This document shows, in pieces, positions 1 through 6,531 of a stretch of 35,111 nt of DNA (its first letter is position 1; each line of letters opens with the position of its first letter). The translations under genes and the position numbers were made by a program. The stretch comes from an uncultured Angelakisella sp. (GTDB lineage: Bacteria > Bacillota > Clostridia > Oscillospirales > Ruminococcaceae). Where the stretch lies: assembly GCA_934524965.1 (NCBI GenBank), contig CAKSYU010000020.1, positions 1 through 35,111 on the forward strand, written 5' to 3'. Under the pieces are notes generated by a model, which did no database searches, was not told the DNA's origin, and saw nothing but the letters and a program-made list of their open reading frames with translations.

Positions 1-45
1 AATGTCAAAATCGACCTCGGAGCCGTTTCTTTTAATGACTTTCAT
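1..45 (-). CDS. nrdD: Anaerobic ribonucleoside-triphosphate reductase, N-terminal start only (partial)
   Basis: Only the first 15 codons are inside the window, starting at the ATG complementary to 43-45 and running off the left edge. They read MKVIKRNGSEVDFDI, the usual opening of the ATP-cone domain of clostridial class III ribonucleotide reductase, which makes dNTPs anaerobically. A GAGAGGAAA ribosome binding site precedes the start. Two NrdR boxes and a promoter upstream agree with a ribonucleotide reductase gene. The same ATP-cone opening occurs in class I/II reductases and in NrdR itself, so nrdD is the most likely but not the only reading. Confidence 0.7.
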   Translation of the reverse strand, partial: MKVIKRNGSEVDFDI

Positions 46-92
46 GCGGTTTTTCCTCTCTTTCCTCTTACTATGGTACTTTAGCGTCCTAA

Positions 93-140
93 ACACAATA
101 TATAGGTGTTTATTTTTATCTTCTACACAATATATTACAC
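93..140 (-). promoter_or_regulatory. Pair of NrdR boxes upstream of the reductase gene
   Basis: Two near-identical 16-bp sites, ACACAATATATAGGTG (93-108) and ACACAATATATTACAC (125-140), match the known NrdR consensus acaCwAtATaTwGwgt over their first 12-13 positions. They start 32 bp apart, three helical turns, which is the usual spacing for paired NrdR boxes. The second box covers the -10 element of the probable promoter, so NrdR binding would block transcription when dATP is high. Confidence 0.85.
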
Positions 141-160
141 GATATACGCCGTACTTGCAA
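132..160 (-). promoter_or_regulatory. Sigma-70-type promoter of the nrdD-like gene
   Basis: On the minus strand TTGCAA (160-155), a 17-nt spacer and TAATAT (137-132) form a good housekeeping promoter. The -10 element sits inside the second NrdR box. Transcription would start near 125 and leave a leader of about 80 nt before the ATG at 45. Confidence 0.65.
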
Positions 161-219
161 GGCTTAGGGCAAGATAAATCCACCCAAAAAAGTACCGCGG
201 TTTTAGCCAAGACGCACAA

Positions 220-250
220 AAGGGAGCTCAACCGAAAGCCAAGCCCCCTT
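220..250 (-). terminator. Weak intrinsic terminator after the flavoprotein gene
   Basis: On the minus strand AAGGGGGCT (250-242) and AGCTCCCTT (228-220) pair with one mismatch, and TTTTG follows. It lies 12 nt past the stop codon at 263. The T-run is short, so the call is modest. Confidence 0.4.
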
Positions 251-262
251 AATTCTTCTTGT

Positions 263-1195
263 TTACCGCTCGTGCAGCTCCTCGTAGGAACGCAAATGCT
301 GCAGTGCCGCCCCACGCAGCGCCCCGATATCACTGTAGCCGTTCTGCTCCAACCATTCGCCCAGCTGACGCACCGTTTCGGTGATCACACCGTAGCCGTC
401 CAGCATCGCCGAGCCGAACATCACCGTGGAAGCACCCAGTTCGATTGCCTCTATCACATTCTCGGCGGCATTAAAGCCGCCCGCCGCTGCGACCGGCAGA
501 TTGGAATTCTGGCTGAGAGCGGCAATGGCGGAAAGGGTGATAGGGCGCACATTGGTGCCGGTATAGCCGCCATGGGTCGGCATCAGGGGACGGGCATTCA
601 CAATATCCACCCCGCTGATGCCGCGGATACTCTCGATGGTGCAGATGCCATCGGCACCCGCGCCCTCCAGCGCCCGCAGGAACTTTTTATTATCCGCTAC
701 ATAATGGGGCAGGCGCACCATCAGCGGCAGCGATACCTTATTTTTTACGGCGGAGACCAGCTCCGCTATGAGGTCGGGACTGGTGTAAAGCTCCGCCAGC
801 ACCGGACCGATGGGAGCATATAAATCCAGCTGCAAGGCGTCCACCCCCATACGCTCAGTCTTGCGCGCCACATACGCCAGTTCGCTGGGCGTCGCGCCCC
901 GTATGGAGGCAATGAGTTTGCAGTCGCCGGGGCGGAGTTTTTCCAGCACGTCTTCCCACTGCTCTATCGTCAGGTTGCTGTATAGCGAGGTGCTGAATAC
1001 CGCACCGCCCTTGTGGTAGCAGTTCTGCGCCAAACGGGGATAGACCTCCTGAGAAATGGTTTCTGTCATCACTGCCCCTGCGCCGGCATCAATTGCCGCC
1101 TGCAGCCCCTCCGCCGTGCCAGTCCACGGACCGGGCGCCGCCATGATCGGGTTCTTGAGCGTCATTCCCATAAATTGCGTATTCAGCGTGAGCAT
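263..1195 (-). CDS. Dihydroorotate/dihydropyrimidine dehydrogenase-like FMN protein
   Basis: 310 residues with the TIM-barrel layout of the PyrD/PreA family: an N-terminal KNPIMAAPG stretch and a C-terminal FMN-phosphate site (AAAGGFNAAENVIEA...GASTVMFGSA). Cytosolic. Family members oxidise dihydroorotate or reduce uracil/thymine. The segment that normally carries the catalytic Cys or Ser (N-x-[SC]-C-P-N type) reads LDLYAPIGP at about residues 123-131, so the catalytic residue seems lost and the substrate cannot be assigned. The ATG at 1195 has an AAAGGAAGGG ribosome binding site. The gene begins 15 bp after the LacI stop, so the two are almost certainly one operon. By context it may act with the divergent amidase and NCS2 permease. 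Confidence 0.75.
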   Translation of the reverse strand: MLTLNTQFMGMTLKNPIMAAPGPWTGTAEGLQAAIDAGAGAVMTETISQEVYPRLAQNCYHKGGAVFSTSLYSNLTIEQWEDVLEKLRPGDCKLIASIRGATPSELAYVARKTERMGVDALQLDLYAPIGPVLAELYTSPDLIAELVSAVKNKVSLPLMVRLPHYVADNKKFLRALEGAGADGICTIESIRGISGVDIVNARPLMPTHGGYTGTNVRPITLSAIAALSQNSNLPVAAAGGFNAAENVIEAIELGASTVMFGSAMLDGYGVITETVRQLGEWLEQNGYSDIGALRGAALQHLRSYEELHER

Positions 1196-1210
1196 AAACT
1201 TCCCTTCCTT

Positions 1211-2269
1211 TTACTCGAACAGTACGTTGATGGGCTTTTCATTGCCGCAGCTACGGCGGATGCGTAGTTTAGGCTGCAAGACTACCTCGCCGGCAGTCAT
1301 CTCGCTGCCGATATCCTCTATCACATCAAACAGCATACGCGCCGCGATAATCCCCAAGCGGTAGATGGGCAGGTCGATGGTGGTCAGCTCCGGATCGCAG
1401 AGGTTGCTCATCGGGGAATCGGTAAAGCCCGCCACCGCCAGCTCCTCCGGCACCCGCACGCCTTTTTCGTGCGCCGCCTTCAACACGCCGAAAGCCTGCT
1501 CATCACTGGCGCAGAATACCGCCTCCGGCATTTCACCGCGCTCCAGCAGCTCCATCGTTTTGGCATAGCCACCCGCCATGCTGTTGGGGGCGTTCAGCAG
1601 CAGCTCCGGCTCCCGCGGCGCGGCTTCCTCTTTCAGCGCCAGTTCCCAGCCCTGGCAAAAGCTGCTCATGAACTGCTGGGAAACATTCTCGAACATCAGC
1701 CCGATGCGCCGGTGCCCCATCTCCAGCAGGTGACGGGTCATGCGGTAGCTTGCCTCGGCAAAATTGATATAGCAGCAGTTATAGCGGTCGGTGGGGGCGC
1801 TGTCATATTTGCGTGCCAGCACCAGCGGCACCTGCCGCTCGTCAATCATTTTAATATCCTCGGGGTAAAAATCGCGCAGCGCCCAGATCGCGCCGTCCAG
1901 CTTCTGCTCAAAGATCGTTCTGAGCTGCTGGCTGCGGCGCTGCGGCTCCGCCGAAATGGGACAGTACAGCACCGTGTAGCCGCGCAGCCCCGCTATGGAT
2001 TCCAGCCCACTGCGGATATCGGAATAGAAATAGTAGTCCGCCTCGCTGAACAAAAACGCGATCAACCGCGAGCGACCGGACAGGCGGGATTCCACCGTCC
2101 ACGCCGGCGAGTAATTGACCTGCCGCATCACCTCCAGCACATGCTCGCGGGTATCCGGCTGCACCAGCTGGGGGTTATTGATCACACGGGAAACCGTTGC
2201 GATGGAAACACCGGCAAGGCTTGCCAACTCTCTGATATTGATGACCGCCGCCTCCCTTAAATGAAACAA
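1211..2269 (-). CDS. LacI-family transcriptional regulator
   Basis: An N-terminal helix-turn-helix (NIRELASLAGVSIATVSRV) is followed by a periplasmic-binding-protein-like sensor domain of about 280 residues. The layout is that of a LacI/GalR repressor, which binds palindromes as a dimer and releases them on effector binding. The first recognised in-frame start is TTG at 2269, with no good ribosome binding site. A strong AAGGGAGG (2258-2251) instead sits 8 nt before an in-frame ATC at 2242, so the real start may be that rare codon, which would remove the first nine residues (MFHLREAAV). The gene heads an operon with the flavoprotein and diverges from the amidase-permease operon. Palindromes at 2261, 2331 and 2462 are its likely operators, including one for autoregulation. 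Confidence 0.88.
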   Translation of the reverse strand: MFHLREAAVINIRELASLAGVSIATVSRVINNPQLVQPDTREHVLEVMRQVNYSPAWTVESRLSGRSRLIAFLFSEADYYFYSDIRSGLESIAGLRGYTVLYCPISAEPQRRSQQLRTIFEQKLDGAIWALRDFYPEDIKMIDERQVPLVLARKYDSAPTDRYNCCYINFAEASYRMTRHLLEMGHRRIGLMFENVSQQFMSSFCQGWELALKEEAAPREPELLLNAPNSMAGGYAKTMELLERGEMPEAVFCASDEQAFGVLKAAHEKGVRVPEELAVAGFTDSPMSNLCDPELTTIDLPIYRLGIIAARMLFDVIEDIGSEMTAGEVVLQPKLRIRRSCGNEKPINVLFE

Positions 2270-2276
2270 TGTTTTC
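2261..2276. promoter_or_regulatory. Imperfect LacI-type operator at the lacI start
   Basis: ATGAAACAATGTTTTC resembles the perfect palindrome at 2462-2477 but has one extra central base and a degraded right arm. It lies just downstream of the predicted start of lacI transcription, a natural position for autorepression. Confidence 0.45.
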
Positions 2277-2286
2277 TCTCCCCTGT

Positions 2287-2315
2287 ATTATAACGCATTT
2301 TCTTCCAATTCGCAA
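2287..2315 (-). promoter_or_regulatory. Promoter of the lacI-flavoprotein operon
   Basis: On the minus strand TTGCGA (2315-2310), a 17-nt spacer and TATAAT (2292-2287) give a near-consensus sigma-70 promoter. Transcription would start near 2280, directly upstream of the lacI reading frame. Confidence 0.7.
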
Positions 2316-2330
2316 GTCATCTGCCCCTTG

Positions 2331-2350
2331 TTGTGAAAAATGTTTCACAA
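2331..2350. promoter_or_regulatory. Perfect palindromic operator in the divergent promoter region
   Basis: TTGTGAAA-AATG-TTTCACAA has two perfect 8-bp arms. Its core TGAAAAATGTTTCA differs in one base from the operator at 2463-2476. It lies between the two divergent promoters, 15 bp upstream of the lacI -35 element. It is the probable second binding site of the LacI protein. Confidence 0.7.
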
Positions 2351-2419
2351 AAATGAATTTGTTTCTTTTGGCATATTGCTGAAAATTCGCAGTTTTCCGC
2401 TAATAATTTTGTTTTTCCA

Positions 2420-2448
2420 TTGACTTTTGCGGATATTTGTCGTATCTT
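2420..2448 (+). promoter_or_regulatory. Promoter of the amidase-permease operon
   Basis: TTGACT (2420-2425), a 17-nt spacer and TATCTT (2443-2448) form a good sigma-70 promoter. The start point near 2455 is followed at once by the palindrome at 2462-2477, the usual geometry for LacI-type repression. Confidence 0.7.
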
Positions 2449-2461
2449 GAAGTTGCAAACT

Positions 2462-2477
2462 ATGAAACATGTTTCAT
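2462..2477. promoter_or_regulatory. Perfect 16-bp LacI-type operator downstream of the amidase promoter
   Basis: ATGAAACATGTTTCAT is a perfect palindrome placed just after the predicted start of transcription. Together with 2331-2350 it defines a TGAAAnATGTTTCA consensus for the local regulator. Confidence 0.75.
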
Positions 2478-2509
2478 GATGTTTCTGAAATCAAGAGGAG
2501 GTAATTGCT

Positions 2510-3442
2510 ATGATCATCGGCAGCAGCCACGGCATCGGCGGCGGACCCACCCAAACCGAAGTCCTTTCCACCGTAGTGGCGCAGTTGGAACCGATCCATG
2601 CCACCTGCATGGAGGAGGTCAACAAGAACATTGATCAGATCATTCAGTACATGGAGATCGGCGCCCGCGGCTTCCCCGGGTACGATCTGTTCGTTTCTCC
2701 GGAGTTCGGTGTGCAGGGCATGCACCCGCTGGAGCGTCTGAAGGTCGTGCTGACTTTGGATTCCCCCGAGGTCGGTCGCCTGAAAGAAGCCTGTGCCCGC
2801 CTGAAGGTCTGGGGCATCTTCGGTGTCATTCTCAAGCTGGAGGGTCACGACGCCCCCGGCAACTGCGCCATCATGATCAATGATGAGGGCGAGGTCGTCC
2901 ACCAGTATTGCAAGATGAACCCCTGGATCCCCACCGAGCGCCATTATCCCGGCTGGGAGTGCCCCGTGACCCCCGGTCCCAAGGGCAGCCGCATCGCCAC
3001 CATTGTCTGCGCCGATGGCGACTATCCCGAGATCTGGCGTGAAGCCGCCTACAACGGCGCCAATATCGTGGTGCGCATCACCCACTATATGAACCCGTGG
3101 GAGGAGCCGTGGAAGCTGACCAACCGCTGCGCGGCTTACTGCAACCAGGTTTATGTCGTCGGCGCCAACTGCTACGGCATGGAGCACGCCTGCGCCGCTT
3201 TCGGCAACAGCATGATCGTCAACCCCGACGGCAATATTGTCACCGAAGCGCCCATGATGGTGCCCTACCTGCTGAAGGCAGACCTGTACCCCGGACTGGT
3301 GGATAAGCTGCATGAAAGCAGCACCACCAATACATTCCTGTATTCGTTCCGTCACCGCGGCGCCGCCTGCAAAGAGCTGGGCGGACACGGCGAGACCCAC
3401 AACCAGTACAAGGCATACACTTTTGGAGGTGATGAAAAATGA
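2510..3442 (+). CDS. Formamidase/aliphatic amidase-like nitrilase-superfamily enzyme
   Basis: 310 residues, cytosolic. The nitrilase-superfamily triad is visible: Glu65 in PEFGVQG, Lys135 in CKMNPW and Cys167 in VCADGDYPEIW. The surrounding blocks (the EIWREAAYNGANIVVR stretch and the late HRG...GGHGETH stretch) resemble the AmiF/AmiE branch, which hydrolyses formamide or short aliphatic amides to ammonia and the acid. A beta-ureidopropionase-like role is possible but less supported. The ATG has an AAGAGGAGG ribosome binding site, and the stop overlaps the next start by ATGA. It is first in an operon with a 75-residue protein and an NCS2 permease, behind a LacI-type operator. Function is therefore likely use of an imported amide- or ureido-containing N source; the substrate is not known. 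Confidence 0.82.
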   Translation: MIIGSSHGIGGGPTQTEVLSTVVAQLEPIHATCMEEVNKNIDQIIQYMEIGARGFPGYDLFVSPEFGVQGMHPLERLKVVLTLDSPEVGRLKEACARLKVWGIFGVILKLEGHDAPGNCAIMINDEGEVVHQYCKMNPWIPTERHYPGWECPVTPGPKGSRIATIVCADGDYPEIWREAAYNGANIVVRITHYMNPWEEPWKLTNRCAAYCNQVYVVGANCYGMEHACAAFGNSMIVNPDGNIVTEAPMMVPYLLKADLYPGLVDKLHESSTTNTFLYSFRHRGAACKELGGHGETHNQYKAYTFGGDEK

Positions 3443-3666
3443 TCATGGAGCCAATGCCCTATATGCTGACGCTGCACTACATGGTGCTGGCGATGCGGGA
3501 GGTCAAATTCCCCATCACCAAGGCGGAGCTTCTGGAAAAGGTGGGCGATAAAATGATCCGCACCGGTCCCGATGCCTATACGCCTTTCCGTGACATTATC
3601 AACAAAATGCCGATGGACGAGTTTTCCTGTGCGGCTGAATTCTACTGCAACCACAGCGCAAGCTGA
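3439..3666 (+). CDS. Small conserved-looking protein between amidase and permease (75 aa)
   Basis: 75 residues, soluble, with no signal peptide or membrane segment. It starts in an ATGA overlap with the amidase stop, and GGAGGTGAT ahead of it is a strong ribosome binding site, so it is translationally coupled and very probably real. The core FPITKAELLEKVGDK and the later MPMDEFSCAAEFYCN recall the general layout of the DUF2795 family, but this is only a resemblance. No catalytic motif is visible. Coupling to the amidase suggests an accessory or regulatory partner of that enzyme. Confidence 0.75.
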   Translation: MIMEPMPYMLTLHYMVLAMREVKFPITKAELLEKVGDKMIRTGPDAYTPFRDIINKMPMDEFSCAAEFYCNHSAS

Positions 3667-3708
3667 ACCATAAAGCCATACTAAACATATCTGAGGAGGT
3701 ATTTATCC

Positions 3709-4938
3709 ATGACAAAAGAGAAAAAGGAATTGATCGTTGGCGTAAACGGCGACCTTTCCGATAACTTCAGCACTCCCCAAAAGGCGGTACTGGGTCTCCA
3801 GAATACGCTGGCAATGTGCGGTGTTATCCTTGTTCCCATTCTGTGCGGACTGGATGTTTCCGTTACCCTGTTCTGCGCCGGCATCGGCACCATCATCTAT
3901 CAGTTCATCGATAAGAAGATGGTGCCCGCATTCCTCGGCGGCTCCTTCGCCATCATCGCCGGTGTTTCCACCGTCGTGGGCGAAATGGGTATCCCCTATG
4001 CACAGGGCGGTATTCTGGGCATGGCAGTCTTTTATCTACTGTTCGCCCTGCTGCTCAAGGTGCTGGGCAAAGACCGTGTAGCGCGCGTATTCCCGCCCAT
4101 CATCGTCGGTCCCATCATCATGGTACTGGGTCTTTCCCTCGCCAGCGTCGGCGTGCAGGAGGCGGAAGCCAACTGGCCCATTGCTATCATCACCTTCCTT
4201 ATCGCGGTCGGTGTCAATAACTTCTCCAAGGGTCTTACCCGCGTTATGACCATCATCATCGCGCTGGTCGGCGGCTACCTCATCTCCATTCCCTTCGGTC
4301 TGGTAGACTTCACCTCTCTGAAAGAAGCGGCGTGGATCGGCGTTCCCTCCTTCACCCTGCCCAAGTTCAGCTGGAGAGCCATCGCTCTCATCGCACCCTG
4401 CGCCATCGTCCCCTGCCTGGAGCACATCGGCGATGTTATGGCTGTCGGCACCGTAGTCGGCAAGGACTTCACCCATGAGCCCGGTCTGGATCGTTCGGTA
4501 TTCGCCTGCGGCGTTTCCACCATTCTTTCCGGCTGCCTCGGCGGTCCCTCCCTCACCATTCATTCTGAGAACACCGGCGTTCTTGCCGTAACCCACCTGT
4601 ACTCCCCCACCATCGTCCGCTTCGGCGCCCTGTGGATGGCTCTGCTGGCGTTCTGCCCCAAGTTCAACGCTCTGTGCGGCTCTATCCCGCAGGCGGTTCT
4701 GGGCGGCGTAGGTATCCTGCTGTACGGCATGGTCACTTCTACCGGTATCCGTACCCTTGTTGACCATCATGTCGATTTCTCTCAGCCCCGCAACCTGTGC
4801 ATCGCGGCTGCTATCCTCATTCTGGGTGTCGGCGGCGCTGCCATCAGCTTCGGTTCCATCACCCTCAGCGGTATGGCTTTCGCAGCCATCGCGGGCATTA
4901 TCCTGCACTTCGTGCTGCCCGGTCGCGAGAAGATCTAA
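3709..4938 (+). CDS. NCS2-family nucleobase permease (uracil/xanthine type)
   Basis: 409 residues, largely hydrophobic, with the 14-segment fold expected of NCS2 transporters. Family hallmarks are the early LGLQNTLAMCGVILVPIL and VPAFLGGSFAII blocks, the PCLEHIGDV segment carrying the substrate-binding Glu of TM8, and the SENTGVLAVT segment carrying the TM10 Glu. In UraA these bind uracil with proton symport; xanthine/urate members differ at these positions, so uracil or a related cyclic ureide is an inference. A GAGGAGG ribosome binding site precedes the ATG. It is the last gene of the amidase operon and is closed by the hairpin terminator at 4972. It probably imports the substrate handled by the amidase and flavoprotein. 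Confidence 0.88.
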   Translation: MTKEKKELIVGVNGDLSDNFSTPQKAVLGLQNTLAMCGVILVPILCGLDVSVTLFCAGIGTIIYQFIDKKMVPAFLGGSFAIIAGVSTVVGEMGIPYAQGGILGMAVFYLLFALLLKVLGKDRVARVFPPIIVGPIIMVLGLSLASVGVQEAEANWPIAIITFLIAVGVNNFSKGLTRVMTIIIALVGGYLISIPFGLVDFTSLKEAAWIGVPSFTLPKFSWRAIALIAPCAIVPCLEHIGDVMAVGTVVGKDFTHEPGLDRSVFACGVSTILSGCLGGPSLTIHSENTGVLAVTHLYSPTIVRFGALWMALLAFCPKFNALCGSIPQAVLGGVGILLYGMVTSTGIRTLVDHHVDFSQPRNLCIAAAILILGVGGAAISFGSITLSGMAFAAIAGIILHFVLPGREKI

Positions 4939-4971
4939 AAGGCACTCTTAACTCCTTCTCAATACAGAAAA

Positions 4972-5013
4972 AAGCGGCTCCGTCCGGTACCCTGTACCGC
5001 GGCGGAGCCGCTT
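4972..5013. terminator. Bidirectional terminator between the convergent permease and reductase genes
   Basis: AAGCGGCTCCG (4972-4982) pairs perfectly with CGGAGCCGCTT (5003-5013), and an inner CGGTAC/GTACCG stem extends the hairpin. The plus strand is followed by TGCTCTTTCTTT and the minus strand by TTTTTTCTG, so it can stop transcription both ways. Confidence 0.9.
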
Positions 5014-5025
5014 GCTCTTTCTTTA

Positions 5026-5892
5026 TCAATTATTCTTACCGCGCAGCATCTTGATTGCCTCTGTCGCAGCTAAAGCGCCCTCGTACACCGCCTTGCACAC
5101 CTGCAGCATTCCGCCGGTGCAGTCGCCCGCCGCATACAGTCCGGGAATTCCGGTCTGCTGCTTTTCATCTACGGCAATGCGTCCGTCCGCCCGCAGCGGC
5201 GCACCCAGCTTGCGCGCCAGCGCCGCGCTGCCCGCCGTACCCAGTGCCACAAACAGTCCGTCCACCGGCAGCAGCTCGCCGCCTTGCAGCCGCAGGGCAG
5301 TCACATTCGGCTCGCCCACCACTGCCGCCAGCTTTTCGGGATAGACCTCCACCGCCGCGGGAAATTCCGCCGTCAGCGGTTCTCCGTTGGTACACAGCAG
5401 TACCCTGCCCGCCAGCGGCAGCAGTGCCTGCACCTCGTGCAGGGCGTATTCGCCGCTGCCCAGCACCGCCGCTGTTTTTCCACGGTAGAAAAAGGCATCG
5501 CAGGTGGCGCAGTAGCTCACCCCGTGTCCCTCATGCTCGGTCAAACCGGCGATCTTAGGCGCCAGCCGTCCCGTACCGGTCGCCAGTATCACCGCGTCGG
5601 CGGGGTAGTCACCTGCTGTGGCCTGTACCACCAGTGTAGCGGTGTAGTCCAGCCCGACCACCTCCGCCGTGACAAACTTTGCCCCAACCGCTTCGGCACC
5701 GGCAACACCCCGCCGGTACAGCTCCGCACCGGAGATCCCTGCCTCGAAGCCGTAATAGTTCTGGATCATCTCAGCCTTTTGCAGGGCACCCGCGCCCATG
5801 CTGATGACCGTTACCTCCATGCCTGCCCTTGCCGCGTACAGCGCCGCGCTGCACCCCGCGGGTCCCGAACCGATTACAACGATCTTTCCCAT
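5026..5892 (-). CDS. Thioredoxin-reductase-like FAD flavoprotein without classical NADPH motif
   Basis: 288 residues with an N-terminal FAD Rossmann motif (GSGPAGCSAA), the redox-active CATC disulfide (Cys128 and Cys131 in SYCATCDAFF) and the C-terminal FAD motif YAAGDCTGG. This is the thioredoxin reductase fold, cytosolic, passing electrons to thioredoxin-like dithiols. The NADPH domain is unusual. The usual GGGNSA reads GSGEYA, and the HRRxxxR block that binds the NADPH phosphate is absent (LCTNGEPL in its place). Reductases lacking this motif in clostridia include ferredoxin- or flavin-dependent types, so the electron donor is uncertain. It is a single gene with its own promoter and terminator, and no thioredoxin is beside it. 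Confidence 0.82.
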   Translation of the reverse strand: MGKIVVIGSGPAGCSAALYAARAGMEVTVISMGAGALQKAEMIQNYYGFEAGISGAELYRRGVAGAEAVGAKFVTAEVVGLDYTATLVVQATAGDYPADAVILATGTGRLAPKIAGLTEHEGHGVSYCATCDAFFYRGKTAAVLGSGEYALHEVQALLPLAGRVLLCTNGEPLTAEFPAAVEVYPEKLAAVVGEPNVTALRLQGGELLPVDGLFVALGTAGSAALARKLGAPLRADGRIAVDEKQQTGIPGLYAAGDCTGGMLQVCKAVYEGALAATEAIKMLRGKNN

Positions 5893-5948
5893 CGTTCTGT
5901 TCCTTTCCGCTCCGTTTTCTCCGGCGGAGCCCTTTATTTTCCGTCCTT

Positions 5949-5977
5949 ATTGTACCCCCGCTTTCCTTATAATGCAA
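5949..5977 (-). promoter_or_regulatory. Promoter of the thioredoxin-reductase-like gene
   Basis: On the minus strand TTGCAT (5977-5972), a 17-nt spacer and TACAAT (5954-5949) form a good sigma-70 promoter, leaving a leader of about 50 nt before the ATG at 5892. Confidence 0.65.
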
Positions 5978-6110
5978 TCCCTGCCGTTTTATATCCTGTC
6001 ATCTCCGCCAAATACAATCTTTGTTTTCAGTCAATCTGTCCAAAAGATTTCACCCGTTCCCCAAAATTCTCCTCACAATGCCAAAAGTAAAATTTCCGTC
6101 AAAAAAGCTG

Positions 6111-6139
6111 TTGACTTTCGTGAGTAGAAGTGCTAAAGT
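6111..6139 (+). promoter_or_regulatory. Promoter of the T-box leader/ABC transporter operon
   Basis: TTGACT (6111-6116), a 17-nt spacer and TAAAGT (6134-6139). The predicted start near 6145 lies about 20 nt before the first base of T-box stem I, the expected distance. Confidence 0.7.
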
Positions 6140-6144
6140 ACAGA

Positions 6145-6447
6145 CAACAAAAGCAAAGGCATTGACCGAAAAAAAGTAACCCGTCCCAAAATCTACAGAG
6201 AGTTGCCGGCTGCTGCGAGGCAATGATGAGTCAGACGGATGAAGTACCTTTCGGTAGCCGCGCACCGAACACCTCCCACCGGAGAGTAGGCTGCGTCGGG
6301 TTCGACCGTTACATCGTGCGGACAGTGATAGCTGCCCAAAGAGGGGTTTGCCCGTAAGGGAGACCCGAAGCAGAGTGGTACCACGATAAAAAGCCTTTAT
6401 CGTCCCTGTTTTTCCAGAGAAAGTGCGGAAAAAACAGGGGCTTTTTG
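6145..6447 (+). promoter_or_regulatory. T-box riboswitch, specifier codon UAC (tyrosine)
   Basis: A complete T-box leader. Stem I is closed by ACCGAAA (6165-6171) with TTTCGGT (6249-6255), then CCGTC (6181-6185) with GACGG (6234-6238). The specifier loop has AGTA on the 5' side (6175-6178) and ATGAAGTACC on the 3' side, where GAA plus one base is followed by TAC (6245-6247). The apical hairpin TTGCC/GGCAA holds the typical GGCTGCTGCGA loop. A GAGAGTAGG stretch and a CCGTTA segment follow. The T-box proper is AGAGTGGTACCACG (6372-6385). Its UGGU bulge would pair with an ACCA tRNA end, that is discriminator A, as in tRNA-Tyr. The terminator helix is at 6404-6439. Uncharged tRNA-Tyr should stabilise the antiterminator and turn on the downstream transporter. 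The element is certain; the specifier assignment rests on alignment by eye. Confidence 0.9.
6404..6447 (+). terminator. Regulated terminator of the T-box leader
   Basis: CCCTGTTTTTCC (6404-6415) pairs with GGAAAAAACAGGG (6427-6439), allowing one bulged A, followed by GCTTTTTG. It is mutually exclusive with the T-box antiterminator just upstream. Confidence 0.9.
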
Positions 6448-6531
6448 TTTACCGGCTGATGTGCCTCCCGCGGGGCTTTCAGATAAATCCGTTCATTATT
6501 AAACCACAGTCAAAGATAAGGAGCAAACACT

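Noticed and set aside
6181..6300. Tryptophan or threonine specifier for the T-box
   Set aside because: A Trp codon UGG does not occur in this part. ACC after the second GAA (6268-6273) was considered for Thr, but the helices around GAA-G-TAC at 6241-6247 (CCGTC/GACGG above, ACCGAAA/TTTCGGT below, AGTA opposite) fit the known specifier loop far better.
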